Assembly: GCF_001463885.1 (NCBI RefSeq)
Contig: NZ_BBWQ01000024.1
Location: 1 to 64,000 of the forward strand
Origin: Aureimonas altamirensis
Lineage (GTDB): Bacteria; Pseudomonadota; Alphaproteobacteria; Rhizobiales; Rhizobiaceae
DNA length: 64,000 bases
Direction: 5' to 3'
Below are positions 1 to 8,938 of this stretch, one piece after another. Each line of letters begins with the position of its first letter. Within the stretch, counting starts at the first letter, position 1. The translations under genes and the position numbers were made by a program. The notes under the pieces are model-generated. The model did not search any database, was not told the origin of the DNA, and saw only the letters and a list, made by a program, of their open reading frames with translations.

Positions 1-117
1 AAAAGCCTGGTCGATCCCATGCTTCTGCAGAACCTTCACAAACGCTTCTTCCGTCGTCATCTTCATGGGGCCGGGACGCGTTTGCGTCGCGGCGATGCCG
101 GGGACCTGGGCATTCAT
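1..117 (-). CDS. xsc: Sulfoacetaldehyde acetyltransferase, N-terminal fragment (cut by window edge)
   Basis: Only the first 39 codons are present and the rest lies beyond position 1. The residues MKMTTEEAFVKVLQKHGID match the conserved start of Xsc, the ThDP enzyme that turns sulfoacetaldehyde plus phosphate into acetyl phosphate and sulfite. Two starts are possible: ATG at 117, which overlaps the tauY stop in an ATGA junction and adds 17 residues, or the internal ATG at 66, which gives the usual Xsc N-terminus. The overlap shows translational coupling with tauY, so xsc is the third gene of a tauX-tauY-xsc operon. Family identity rests on a short piece but is supported strongly by context. 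Confidence 0.8.
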   Translation of the reverse strand, partial: MNAQVPGIAATQTRPGPMKMTTEEAFVKVLQKHGIDQAF

Positions 118-1499
118 GGGCGTTCGTCCTTATGTTGGTACCAGCGGTACATGACGCGTTGGCCGATGCGCCGGAACGGCGTCAGCAGGCCATGATGGGG
201 CAGCGGTGAGGTAAAGATCGGCAGGTCCAACCCGGCGCCCTTGCCGGCGATCATCTGGGCCATGCGCCGTCCGGCCTGGGCCGAGTACATGACGCCGTTG
301 CCGCCATAGCCCATCGCATAGAAGATCGGCTGCGCCGGATCGGGCTGCGCGATGCGCGGCATCATATCGTGGCTGACATCGACCCAGCCCCACCAGGAAT
401 AGTCGAGCGTGATCCCGTCCAGCACTGGGAACTTGCGCGTCATCCCGGCAATCAGCCGCTCCAGGTGGACGGGATTGGAGGCGTCCCGCCCCGTAATGGC
501 ACTGCGGCTACCGATCTGCAGGCGACCGTCCGGCAGGAAGCGGTAATAGTGCCTTAGGGTCCGGGTGTCGGTTAGGGGAAAGCGCGCCTTGAGGCCGCAG
601 GCTTCGATCTCCGCTGCGTTGAGCGGTCGCGTGACGATGGAGTTGGACAGGACCGGCATGAGGCGGTGCCGGGTCAGGATATTGAGCCCTGGCGGCGTGT
701 AGCCTGCCGTTGCCAGTGCTACCGTTCGGGCTCGCACCGTGCCGCCGGGTGTCCGGAGCCGATGGACGTTGCCGCTGCTTTCCCAGCCGATCACTGGACT
801 GCCGGGATGCACCCTAGCGCCGAGCCGCCGGGCTAGCGTCTGGTAGCCGAAGGCAAGCTTTGCGGCATGGATGCCCATGCCGTCCGGTTCGTACATGGCG
901 CCTGCGGCCTCCGCATCATTGACGAAATCCGCCTGGACCTCCGCGCGCGAAACGATACGGCTGCGATAGCCGAAGCTGTTGTTGAGAAGCCGTGATTCCG
1001 CCTCTAGCACCGGCATGACGCTCGGCTTGTGTGCGATGTAAAGATGCCCGCCATCCTGTGGATCGCAATCGATCTCCCGCACTAGGTTCCGGAACAGGTC
1101 GAAGCCTTCCGCCACCTCCGCATGCAGCCGCCGTGCGACATCGAGCCCCCAGCGCTCGATCCACTGCGACCGTTTGAGCCGCCCGGATGAAATCTGCGCC
1201 TGCCCGCCATTGCGGGTCGAACATCCCCAGGCGACACGGTTGGCCTCCAGCACGACCGAGGACAGGCCATGATCGCGCGCTAGGTGGATGGCCGTCGAAA
1301 GCCCCGTATAGCCGGAACCGACGATCACCACGTCGCAGTCAATGTCGGCCGAGATGGGCCCATCATCGTCCGGCGTTGTGCCGGCCGTGCCGATCCAGTA
1401 TGTCGGCGCATAGTTCCGGTTCGTGCCCGGACCGCTGTCGCGAACTGGATCATGCGCGGGGTCGTAGGCCGCGAAGGGCTGTTCAAGATGCTTTTGCAT
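114..1499 (-). CDS. tauY: Taurine dehydrogenase large subunit, FAD-dependent (DadA/GlpO-type oxidoreductase)
   Basis: The protein has 461 residues and oxidatively deaminates taurine to sulfoacetaldehyde and ammonia. An N-terminal FAD-binding Rossmann motif, VVIVGSGYTGL, sits near residue 60, and a DAO-type C-terminus holds a GYGGNGVMYSAQAGR stretch. The family also includes gamma-glutamylputrescine oxidase-like enzymes, so the taurine assignment rests on context: a small tauX-like gene directly upstream and xsc overlapping the stop downstream. ATG at 1499 is preferred. A TTG at 1508 is also in frame, lies 3 nt after a GAGAGGCG stretch, and would add three residues. The enzyme is probably cytoplasmic or membrane-associated and passes electrons to the respiratory chain. 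Confidence 0.8.
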   Translation of the reverse strand: MQKHLEQPFAAYDPAHDPVRDSGPGTNRNYAPTYWIGTAGTTPDDDGPISADIDCDVVIVGSGYTGLSTAIHLARDHGLSSVVLEANRVAWGCSTRNGGQAQISSGRLKRSQWIERWGLDVARRLHAEVAEGFDLFRNLVREIDCDPQDGGHLYIAHKPSVMPVLEAESRLLNNSFGYRSRIVSRAEVQADFVNDAEAAGAMYEPDGMGIHAAKLAFGYQTLARRLGARVHPGSPVIGWESSGNVHRLRTPGGTVRARTVALATAGYTPPGLNILTRHRLMPVLSNSIVTRPLNAAEIEACGLKARFPLTDTRTLRHYYRFLPDGRLQIGSRSAITGRDASNPVHLERLIAGMTRKFPVLDGITLDYSWWGWVDVSHDMMPRIAQPDPAQPIFYAMGYGGNGVMYSAQAGRRMAQMIAGKGAGLDLPIFTSPLPHHGLLTPFRRIGQRVMYRWYQHKDERP

Positions 1500-1532
1500 G
1501 TTAGCCAAACGCCTCTCGCGCAGGTGTCGCAG

Positions 1533-1937
1533 TCACTTCGCGGCCGATGCCGGACGCTGCTTGCGAAAGGCCTGCTTGTGGACGATTTTGCCGCCGCGCA
1601 GCCGGAACAGATCCGCGCCCTGCGCTTCTACCCGGCTGCCATCCGCGGCGGTGCCGGAGAAGGTCCATTCCGAAACAGCACGATCGCCGGCCACAAGATG
1701 GTCGCGATGCGCCCAATGGGCGTCGGGTATGGAGGTCCAGACATTGACGAAGGCCGCTGCGATAGCGTCACGGCCGGAAAAGCGCGTCCCGTGGATCTCG
1801 GACCCGCCGACCGCATCGAAGTCTGCATCTGGCGCGAAATACTGCATCACGCCGTCTATATCGTGCCGGTTGAAGGCATCGAACAGGTTGCTCAGGTCGT
1901 CGGCCGTTAGCTGCGCAGACGCGGTAGCGCTGGACAT
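1533..1937 (-). CDS. tauX: Taurine dehydrogenase small subunit, NTF2/SnoaL-like fold
   Basis: The protein has 134 residues with a SnoaL/NTF2-like pattern: an N-terminal LFDAFNRHDIDGVMQYFA helix, a central GRDAIAAAF turn, and a C-terminal beta sheet ending in FRLRGGKIVHKQAFRK. It is the right size and position for TauX, the small partner of TauY, and the 33-bp gap to tauY fits a co-transcribed pair. The ATG is preceded by AGGGGAATGATCA, a good ribosome-binding site. By sequence alone it could be any SnoaL-like protein; the subunit assignment depends on the tauY-xsc context. Confidence 0.72.
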   Translation of the reverse strand: MSSATASAQLTADDLSNLFDAFNRHDIDGVMQYFAPDADFDAVGGSEIHGTRFSGRDAIAAAFVNVWTSIPDAHWAHRDHLVAGDRAVSEWTFSGTAADGSRVEAQGADLFRLRGGKIVHKQAFRKQRPASAAK

Positions 1938-2456
1938 TGATCATTCCCCTAGGATGTCGAAAGAGCAGGTCGCTTCAGTTCTGCGGCTCGGTGAAGCCTG
2001 TGGCCAACGCGCCTGCCATGGCCCAAAGTAGCCAACGCCCCGCACTGGCCTTATAGCCAGACGCAAATAGCGTTAGTGCCAGTTTGAGATTGGCGACAAG
2101 TGAGGACGGCTTAGGCGACACGCCTGCAGTGGTCATTGGATACATCACCGCCTCTACTGTGATTTAACGGCATAGAGATGCCGATCCGCTTGGAAATAGA
2201 CGCAGGGAAGGACCGATCGCGCAGAGCCGTGCCCATGTCCGAAGCAACGGCGCCGAGTGGGCAATCGCCGGCACCATGACCAAAATCATCTTTGGTGGCT
2301 TGAATTGACAAAGATCGAACTCGAACCGCTTAAGACGACCAACGCGATGGTCATTAAGCCGCCAGACAACCATTGCATCAACGCGGACACGATGGGGTCT
2401 GCTGGGACACCCGTGACAACGGTGGTGCAACCCCTAAGCCGGAAGCGAGGGTTTCT
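1938..2456. promoter_or_regulatory. Gene-free region upstream of tauX and of the GST gene; probable tau promoter region
   Basis: These 519 bases hold no convincing gene and separate the divergent tauX (minus) and GST (plus) genes. CTGGC at 2045-2049 and GCCAG at 2056-2060 form an inverted repeat within CTGGCCTTATAGCCAG. The segment CTGGCCTTAT matches 8 of 10 bases of the CTGGACTTAA element bound by TauR in Rhodobacter, but only one copy is present and no tauR gene is in the window. The operator suggestion is therefore weak. Confidence 0.3.
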
Positions 2457-3155
2457 GTGAGCGACTTCGACCTTTATTACTGGCCACTGCCGTTTCGCGG
2501 TCAGTTCGTCCGGGCCATCCTGGCCTATGCCAACAGGACGTGGACCGAGCGCGATGCCGGAGAAAACACGGCGTTGATGATGCGAAAGCCGGCCGATCAA
2601 CCCATTGCCTTCATGGGGCCGCCGCTGCTGATAGACAACGCGACAGGTTCTGCAATCTCGCAGATGGTAGCGATCAGCATCTACCTGGATGGGAAGCTCG
2701 CCTTTATCGACGCATCGCCTACAGGACGTGCGATGACAGCCAAGGTCGCCGGCGATGCGAACGACGTAATAGACGAGCTAACCCTGCATGGCGGCACGTC
2801 TATGTGGACGCCGGACACATGGCAGGAGTTCATTCCTCGCCTGCGCAAATGGATGCGAATCTTTGAGGATACAGGACGTCGGCACGGGCTAACCGTGGAA
2901 AGCGGTTTCCTACTGGGTACTCCAGAGCCCGGTATCGCCGACATCATCACCGCAACACTATGGTCGACTATGGCGGATCGGTTCTCACAGATCGCGTTGC
3001 TGGCCGAGGAAACGGTTCCGACGATATGGGGGCTGACCCGCCGGATGCAGTCCCTACCGGCACTGGAGGCACTTGCAAGACGCAGTTTCACGGACTTCGG
3101 CGATGCCTACTGTGGGGGAGACATTGAAAAATCATTGCGTGCGGTCGCGAGCTGA
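2457..3155 (+). CDS. Glutathione S-transferase-like protein
   Basis: The protein has 232 residues with a thioredoxin-like N-terminal half (FDLYYWPLPFRGQFVRAIL, then PPLLIDNATGSAISQMVAISIYL, the cis-Pro and Ser-binding part of the fold) and an all-helical C-terminal half. It probably conjugates or reduces small electrophiles with glutathione in the cytoplasm. GTG at 2457 is chosen because GCGAGG lies 6 bases upstream and the protein then starts at the first beta strand. A frame open from 2373 would add 28 low-quality residues. It stands alone, divergent from the tau operon. Confidence 0.8.
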   Translation: MSDFDLYYWPLPFRGQFVRAILAYANRTWTERDAGENTALMMRKPADQPIAFMGPPLLIDNATGSAISQMVAISIYLDGKLAFIDASPTGRAMTAKVAGDANDVIDELTLHGGTSMWTPDTWQEFIPRLRKWMRIFEDTGRRHGLTVESGFLLGTPEPGIADIITATLWSTMADRFSQIALLAEETVPTIWGLTRRMQSLPALEALARRSFTDFGDAYCGGDIEKSLRAVAS

Positions 3156-3258
3156 TTGCCCGCAAAGCTGCAGGCTTACGCGCTCGAGCGTTGCCGGGCT
3201 AACCTAGCATAAATCTCTGTCCATTCACCAATCCCTGTCCGTCGGCCATGCCGCCCGG

Positions 3259-3600
3259 TCACGAGTTTTGCCATCTAGTTTTTAGAGCTATCGCGTTGCC
3301 AGGCATCTGTAGCTTCGGGATGTTGTTTGTGTCCCACGCGATGCTTAGGAACAGATGCCCATTTGCCATCAGCGTTTCAATGTCTGGCTCCCGAAATATG
3401 AACGTCACACTCTGCGTGGGGAACAGTTTTTCCACGCCGTTATCATCCCTCTGGTAGGCAGTGGAGCCATAAACCAGCAGATCCTCCTCTCGGCCGAGCG
3501 GTTGGGCGAGTTCGAACCCCGAGAGTTCGTGAACGTAGTCAGAAGAAGGCGGTATCCGCGAAACCGCGCAGTTTGTTTTAGCCCGTTTCAGAACGACCAC
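3259..3600 (-). CDS. Hypothetical protein, doubtful
   Basis: This is a 113-codon frame opening with GTG and without a clear ribosome-binding site. The translation has protein-like composition and alternating hydrophobic strands (LLVYGSTAYQR, QSVTFIFREPDIETLMANG, LFLSIAWDTNN), so it may be a small beta-rich protein or a remnant of one. I do not recognise a family. It is convergent with the GST gene and lies in a gene-poor part of the probable island, so it could be a decayed gene. Confidence 0.38.
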   Translation of the reverse strand: MVVLKRAKTNCAVSRIPPSSDYVHELSGFELAQPLGREEDLLVYGSTAYQRDDNGVEKLFPTQSVTFIFREPDIETLMANGHLFLSIAWDTNNIPKLQMPGNAIALKTRWQNS

Positions 3601-3973
3601 TTACGAGACTGTAACCCAGCTGCATCGAACGGCGGATAGGAGTCGGCAGCAGAACGGCGGCTATTTGCACAGCGGCAGCGATAAGTCGCCAATCCAATCC
3701 CGAGCTCCATCTTGGCTTTTCCTTAAATTCGTTAGCCGCACTGTCACCGGTGCATTTTGAGCGGAAGTTATGCAGGCAGGGTTGATGCCCACTCTTAGCG
3801 ATGCATGGGCAGGTAAATCGGACTAAAGGCGATGAGACTATCAAAAACGGATCAATGCGCCAGCGATCAACTGTTTGAGCCCAAATCGCTAAGCAAGAAC
3901 GGAATTAGTCTTAAGAACCCCCTCGGCCTTCGAGCGCTTGCGTGATTGCCGACTAACGGACCAGAACGATGTG
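3601..3973. other. Gene-free stretch
   Basis: These 373 bases lie between the doubtful minus-strand gene and the 3' end of the MFS gene. I see no supported coding region, RNA gene or strong hairpin. Short minus-strand frames here lack ribosome-binding sites and recognisable motifs. Confidence 0.5.
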
Positions 3974-5206
3974 TTAGGATACCCGCGATGCACGAGCGCT
4001 AGCAGCTCTCTCGCTTGCTCGGCCGAGCGTCAGCATGACACCGGCACCTAGGACTACGGCAACGGCCGCGTAGACGATCACTCCTCGTGGGCCTACCCCG
4101 TCGATAAGGAGGCCTCCAACTACAGCGCCACTGGCAATGGCGATCTGGAAGGACGAGGACAGAAGCGCGCCAGCGCTTTCGGCGAGATCGGGCGCCGCCC
4201 GCGCGTTCCAGATGGAGATCGCTACTGGAAAGCCGCCGAAGGCGAAGCCCCATGCAGCAACGGCGAGGACGGCGACGCACTGCGCAGCGCCAAAAAGTGA
4301 GAGGATGGCCGCAGCTATGCCGATCAGAAGCGACGCCCCACCTGCCGCCCACGCTGGGCTGCGCGCTGCTATCAAACCGGCCGCGATGTTACCCACAAAG
4401 CCACCTGCACCGAAGGCCAGAAGAGTCAGCGAGATCGTCCCCACCGCGAGCTGTGGCACCGCTTCCAGGTAGGGTCGTATGAAGGTAAAGCCGGCGAAAT
4501 GCCCGGACACGACGATAAGAACGGTGGCAAAGCCGATCAAGACGGCGCGCTGACGCAAAGTGGCCCCGAACACTCCGAGGCCGGGCGCCCCGGCGGACGG
4601 CAGACGCGGCAACACCGCGAGCTGGAGGAGAAGCGAGACGCCCCCGAGGACCGCGGCGGCAAGGAACGTCGCGCGCCAACCCCATAGCTCGCCGAGCGCT
4701 GCCCCCAGCGGCGCAGCCACAACGGTTGCCACCGAAACCCCCATGACAATGATCGACATGGCGCGTGGCACGTCTGCGGGAGGCGCCAAGCGGAGCGCCA
4801 ACGCCGTCATCATCGCCCAAAAGCCCCCGAGTGCAAAGCCGAGCAGTGCTCGGGCAAGGAGGAGCACGGCGATGCTCGTAGCAAAGGCCGCGAGCACGCT
4901 GGAGACGATCAGCATCGCCATCAGTACCCAGACGATGGAGCGCCGATCAAGCCGACCCGCCCCAAGCACGAGCAGCGGCCCTGCGAAGGCGGCAATTACC
5001 GCCGTCGCGGTAATGGCCTGCCCAACCGTGCCGTTCGAAACGCCGAGTTCGGCGGCCATGGGCGTCAAGAGACTGACCGGTAAAAATTCTGCCGTCACGA
5101 GACCAAAGACTCCAAAGGACAGCGAGAACACCGCTGGCCAAGCAGCTCGCGCTTCACTCTTCGGTGCGTCATCGGACCGGGAGGGTGAGGAGGTCGTATT
5201 AAGCAT
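3974..5206 (-). CDS. MFS drug/metabolite exporter, DHA1 family (NepI/AraJ-like)
   Basis: The 410-residue protein has about 12 hydrophobic segments. The signature GRLDRRSIVWVLMAML between TM2 and TM3 and the repeated glycine-rich helices fit the DHA1 branch of the major facilitator superfamily, proton-driven exporters of sugars, nucleosides or drugs. The start MLNTTSSPS at 5206 puts only about 20 soluble residues before TM1; a longer frame to 5347 would run into the divergent regulator. It is transcribed away from the AraC-type gene with an 82-bp shared promoter region, so that regulator probably controls it. The substrate is unknown. Confidence 0.85.
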   Translation of the reverse strand: MLNTTSSPSRSDDAPKSEARAAWPAVFSLSFGVFGLVTAEFLPVSLLTPMAAELGVSNGTVGQAITATAVIAAFAGPLLVLGAGRLDRRSIVWVLMAMLIVSSVLAAFATSIAVLLLARALLGFALGGFWAMMTALALRLAPPADVPRAMSIIVMGVSVATVVAAPLGAALGELWGWRATFLAAAVLGGVSLLLQLAVLPRLPSAGAPGLGVFGATLRQRAVLIGFATVLIVVSGHFAGFTFIRPYLEAVPQLAVGTISLTLLAFGAGGFVGNIAAGLIAARSPAWAAGGASLLIGIAAAILSLFGAAQCVAVLAVAAWGFAFGGFPVAISIWNARAAPDLAESAGALLSSSFQIAIASGAVVGGLLIDGVGPRGVIVYAAVAVVLGAGVMLTLGRASERAASARASRVS

Positions 5207-5288
5207 TGGGTCGTTCGGATTGTTGCAGCGCAAACGGCCTCGCACACTATCTTCACTTGGCTGGCCTTTCCATGCTAGGAACGCCATT

Positions 5289-6254
5289 ATGCTTGACCAA
5301 TCGTCCAAGTTTCCCAAGCAGCTACCTGCTGATCCGCTAGCTGACATGCTCCGGGGCCTGCGCCTGGATGGGGTCGAATACGGACGTTGTCGCCTCTCTG
5401 ATGAATGGAGCTTTCGCTACCCCACGCAGATCCATGCGCATTTCCATTTCGTCGCTGGTAAAGGCTGTTGGCTCCAGAGTCCTGGAGGCGAGTGGAGCGA
5501 GCTCACCGCCGGCGATGCCGTTCTTGTCCCGCGCGGAGCAGCGCATACGTTGGCGAGCGCGCCGGGTATCCAGCCGCGTCCGTTCCCACGCCGTGAATGT
5601 CTGGCCATTTGTGAAACCGTCTTTGACTACGAGGATGGAGCTGCGTCATCGGACGATGTCTGCGTACTTTTCTGTGGCTCTATGCGCTTCAATCTGGACC
5701 GCCTGCATCCTCTCCTGACGATGATGCCGGACCTCATGCGAGCGAAGGAACTTATGCTAGCTGAGCCGACGATCCCGCATCTCCTCGATGCGATGATCGC
5801 TGAATGCAGTTTGAACCGGGTCGGAGCCAGCGGGATCCTCGCACGCCTGGCGGATGTTATGGCCGCTCAGATCATCCGCGCCTGGGTTGAACATGGCTGC
5901 GGCAGTTCGGTTGGGTGGATCGCAGCGGTGCGCGATCCACAGGTCGGACGCGTGCTCGCCGCCATCCATGGCGAGCCCGAGCGCGATTGGACGGTGGCAG
6001 ACCTTGCTTCACTTATGGGTGTTTCACGTTCAGGCTTTGCTGCCAAATTTACCCCGATCGTTGGAGTGACGCCGGTTCGTTACGTGACCCAGATTCGAAT
6101 GCATCAGGCACGGCAATGGATAACACGCGATCGAATGCGCATCGCAGATGCTGGACGACGCCTCGGCTACGAGTCCGAGGCATCCTTCAGCCGTGCGTTC
6201 AAGCGAGTTATCGGCGTGGCCCCCGCGAGAATAAGACATGCGGCAGTAATCTGA
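5289..6254 (+). CDS. AraC family transcriptional regulator with cupin sensor domain
   Basis: The protein has 321 residues. The N-terminal half is a cupin-like ligand domain (IHAHFHFVAGKGCWLQ near residue 40, then GDAVLVPRGAAHTL). The C-terminal 100 residues form two helix-turn-helix motifs (WTVADLASLMGVSRSGF and RIADAGRRLGYESEASFSRA, ending FKRVIGVAPARIR). ATG at 5289 follows an AGGAACGCC ribosome-binding site. Cupin_6-type AraC proteins of this kind are commonly divergent from MFS exporters, as here, and probably activate them in response to a small ligand. Confidence 0.88.
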   Translation: MLDQSSKFPKQLPADPLADMLRGLRLDGVEYGRCRLSDEWSFRYPTQIHAHFHFVAGKGCWLQSPGGEWSELTAGDAVLVPRGAAHTLASAPGIQPRPFPRRECLAICETVFDYEDGAASSDDVCVLFCGSMRFNLDRLHPLLTMMPDLMRAKELMLAEPTIPHLLDAMIAECSLNRVGASGILARLADVMAAQIIRAWVEHGCGSSVGWIAAVRDPQVGRVLAAIHGEPERDWTVADLASLMGVSRSGFAAKFTPIVGVTPVRYVTQIRMHQARQWITRDRMRIADAGRRLGYESEASFSRAFKRVIGVAPARIRHAAVI

Positions 6255-6558
6255 CAAAAAAGCGGAGTATTTTACAGACTCTCACACGAGCTGCGGTCCA
6301 ACAGTTTGCGATGATCGCTCCGTCAGACATAGTGCATTCGGCGACCGTTCGCAGGCCCTACGCTCCTCCGCTGTACTATTCCCCAGGGCAAGGGCAATTC
6401 CTAACGCCTATCTACCGGCGGCTATTCCGTTGCGATACCCGCAAAGCCGGCTGTTGGGCTTCCATACCGGAGCTGCGGTCCGAACCGTACTGCGCTTGAT
6501 CAGCAAGCGTGATTGTCGAAAATAGCGGCGTGCGCTGTACCCCAACAGGAAGGTCGCC
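6255..6558. other. Gene-free stretch
   Basis: These 304 bases between the AraC gene and a small NTF2-like gene hold no supported coding region or RNA. The last 15 bases include CAGGAAGGTCGCC, the ribosome-binding site of the next gene. Confidence 0.5.
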
Positions 6559-6870
6559 ATGAAGATAACGCGAAGTGGAAAATGTAAGAATTCGCCGAAG
6601 AACGCTTTTGTGGAAGATGCTGTCATCGACCTCATCGCGACGATCAGCCTCAAGGGGCGCGTGGAGGACATTACTTCGCTTCCTCGTGTCCCCGATGACA
6701 TTAGCGAAGTCGAGATTATCAATGCCATCAGCCACGGAAAGGTCGGAGCTGCCAATGGGTCGATAACTGTAAGCGGCGTCAAACAACCGTTTGCCGCCTT
6801 TATGGAGTTCACCTCTACCAATGCCACGCTCATTAGAAGCCTGACCTTGTACTCAAAGGCATCAACCTGA
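6559..6870 (+). CDS. Short NTF2-like (SnoaL-type) protein, possibly internally shortened
   Basis: The protein has 103 residues, preceded by a good AGGAAGG ribosome-binding site. The start (CKNSPKNAFVED) and the C-terminal half (EVEIINAISHGKVGAANGSI, then AFMEFTSTNATLIRSLTLY) match the outer parts of a small NTF2-like family that is usually about 120-130 residues. The central part that normally carries strands around a W-x-I-x-G motif is about 20-25 residues shorter here. It may be a functional minimal variant or a gene with an internal deletion inside the island. The function is unknown. Confidence 0.55.
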   Translation: MKITRSGKCKNSPKNAFVEDAVIDLIATISLKGRVEDITSLPRVPDDISEVEIINAISHGKVGAANGSITVSGVKQPFAAFMEFTSTNATLIRSLTLYSKAST

Positions 6871-7414
6871 AGAGTCAAGAATCGGCTTTTCTCGACGGCC
6901 AGCCTTAAACTGCCCGTTCGGATTCCACCCCATCGAGGCCATTAATAGCCCAACTGGTTCGGGGCCTAAAGCTGACCGTCCGGTTCTGGCTGAGATGACC
7001 GGGCAGCTGACGTTCAGCCAACGAGGCCATCTACGTCGGTCCCAATACCTCTACAACTTATCATAAGCGGGCTTCGAACATCCGACGATTCAGACGATGG
7101 CAGCGGATCAAAACGGACGACATCTGATCGCCGCTAGCTCAAAGCTCAGTGGCAGGTCAGTCCGAATCTGGCCGACACACCTTTCGGAGCCGAATTTCGA
7201 AGAGAGTCGCGATTGCTGAGTGCGACCCGTCGTGGACCCCGCACGCTTCGAACTTGTCCATCAGTGCCCTGCTCACCCCTATGTTGCACCAGCGGTCAAG
7301 AAGAACCCGCCGATGTGTACGCCATAGCCCGAAAACACCGCACGGCGTTTCGAAGGGGCTTCCTGTATCAGCATCTATCAGTCTCAATCACCTTAACAAC
7401 GCAGGAGATTGAGT
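6871..7414. other. Gene-free stretch in the island
   Basis: These 544 bases lie upstream of the AlpA-like gene. A 76-codon minus-strand frame at 7157-7387 has no recognisable motif and no ribosome-binding site. The base composition is less GC-rich than the flanking backbone. The stretch may be decayed island cargo; nothing in it can be named. Confidence 0.45.
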
Positions 7415-7699
7415 ATGGCAAAGATTGGAACCACACAAATCCGGAGAACAATCCGGCGGCAGCAGTTGCGCGAGATAGTGCCGATGGCTGACAGCACTAT
7501 TTATGAAATGGAGCAGCGTGGCGAGTTTCCCCGTCGGTTCGCGCTCTCGCCGCGCTGTATCGTATGGGACCTAGCCGAGGTCGAGGCTTGGCTCACGGCA
7601 CGGCGGGCTGCGCCGATCCGGCGAGCTCAACATCCTGATGTTTCCAAGCGTAAATCCCGTCCGGTCAAAGGGCCGGATCAAGCTCCATCAGAGGCATAG
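7415..7699 (+). CDS. AlpA-like phage/island regulatory protein (MerR-type HTH)
   Basis: The protein has 94 residues with an AlpA-type winged HTH: IVPMADSTIYEMEQRGEFPR, then VVWDLAEVE-like residues (CIVWDLAEVEAWLTARRAA). AlpA proteins activate or direct excision of P4-like elements by acting on the integrase or att site. The ATG at 7415 follows GCAGGAG at a good distance. The 3' end overlaps the convergent integrase gene by 35 bases, the tight pairing expected for an integrase and its excision factor. Confidence 0.8.
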   Translation: MAKIGTTQIRRTIRRQQLREIVPMADSTIYEMEQRGEFPRRFALSPRCIVWDLAEVEAWLTARRAAPIRRAQHPDVSKRKSRPVKGPDQAPSEA

Positions 7700-8921
7700 C
7701 TTGCGGCAAAAGCGTGGGGGCATATTTCTGGCCGTTGATCCAGGCATCCACGGTATCCGCCCACTGCTGCATCATGTGCCGGCGCTGCACCTCGTACTCG
7801 GCTTTGTTATAGACGCCGCGCGACGAACGCCCGTCCTCGTGCGCCAAGCACTTTTCGATCCAATCACTGTTAAAGCCCAGTTCATTTAGCAGCGTCGACC
7901 CGGTCCGCCGCAGATCATGGACCGTAAATGGCTCCAGTGGCAGCCCCTCCTTTTTTGCCTCTTCAACGACAGCGTAGGTGACCCGATTGAAGGTCGCGCG
8001 AGACATTGGAGCGTCCGCGTCGTACCGGGACGGGAGCAGATATCGGGAGTTGCCGGAGCAGGTCTTGAGCGCGATCATGATGTCGAGGGTCTGCCGGCAC
8101 AGGTAGACGTTGTGCGGCTTCGACCGCTTCATGCGCTCCTTCGGGATGGTCCAAACGGCGTTGTCGAAATCGATCTCGTCCCAAACTGCATCCTGCAACT
8201 CGCTCTTCCGGACCATGGTGAGCAGGAAGAGTTTCATACCGAGGCGGATCGTCGGCAGTGTCGCAACATTCTCGAGCTGCTTGAACATGATGCGGATCTC
8301 TGCGGGCGAAAGCGCGCGGTCCTTCGGCGTAAAGGTGGCGATCGAGGCTGGGCCGACGTCATCGGCCGGATTGGCAACCTTCTCGCCGTGCAGAATGGCA
8401 AAGCCGTAGATTTGCTTGAGGATATCCCGCACATGGATAGCAGTTGCAGGCGCGCCCCGTTCGACGATCTTGCCGCAGTGAGAGCGTAGATCATCCGGTG
8501 TGATCTCGGTCAGGAGACGATTCCGCCAGACGGGCATGAGTTCGCGTTCGAAGATGGAGCGACGCATCGCGCGCGTGCTGTCGGCCATGGTCGCGTTGGT
8601 CAGCCACTTCTCGCCGAACTGGCCGAAACTCTTTGCTTCCTTGATCCGGCGCTTCTCGCGCTGCTTCTCGATGGCGGGAGACCGCCCCTCGGTGATCGCG
8701 CGCCGCGCATCGATGCATAGCTCGCGAGCCCTGGCGAGCGATATTCCGTCACGGGCATATCTGCCGAGATACACGGTCTCCCGCCTGCCGTTCAGCCGAT
8801 AGTCGAGCCTGAACGAGATGGCGCCCGACGGGGCGACGCGCACATACATGCCGTCACGATCGGAAACCTTGTACATTTTGGCTTTTGGTTTCAAAGACTT
8901 GAGTGCTGCATCGGTCAACAT
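7665..8921 (-). CDS. P4-type tyrosine integrase (DUF4102 N-terminal domain)
   Basis: The protein has 418 residues and catalyses site-specific recombination of the island. The N-terminal arm-binding domain (residues 1-90) has the typical KMYKVSDRDGMYVRVAPSG and YLGRYARDGISLARAR motifs. A SAM-like core-binding domain covers about 100-185. The catalytic domain shows Arg238 (MVRKSEL), His335 and Arg338 (HDLRRT), His361 (LAHED) and a candidate nucleophile Tyr371 (VYNKAEY). The start at 8921 has an excellent AAGGAGG ribosome-binding site. It reads away from guaA, whose 3' end lies 293 bases beyond the start, and it appears intact. Confidence 0.93.
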   Translation of the reverse strand: MLTDAALKSLKPKAKMYKVSDRDGMYVRVAPSGAISFRLDYRLNGRRETVYLGRYARDGISLARARELCIDARRAITEGRSPAIEKQREKRRIKEAKSFGQFGEKWLTNATMADSTRAMRRSIFERELMPVWRNRLLTEITPDDLRSHCGKIVERGAPATAIHVRDILKQIYGFAILHGEKVANPADDVGPASIATFTPKDRALSPAEIRIMFKQLENVATLPTIRLGMKLFLLTMVRKSELQDAVWDEIDFDNAVWTIPKERMKRSKPHNVYLCRQTLDIMIALKTCSGNSRYLLPSRYDADAPMSRATFNRVTYAVVEEAKKEGLPLEPFTVHDLRRTGSTLLNELGFNSDWIEKCLAHEDGRSSRGVYNKAEYEVQRRHMMQQWADTVDAWINGQKYAPTLLPQAMPLMELDPAL

Positions 8922-8938
8922 TTCGGGCCTCCTTACGG

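Noticed and set aside
3578-3844. Minus-strand 88-codon frame near the MFS gene
   Set aside because: It lacks a ribosome-binding site and protein-like pattern, and overlaps the start region of another doubtful frame.
7157-7387. Minus-strand 76-codon frame upstream of the AlpA-like gene
   Set aside because: No ribosome-binding site, no recognisable motif, and a composition unlike a coding sequence.
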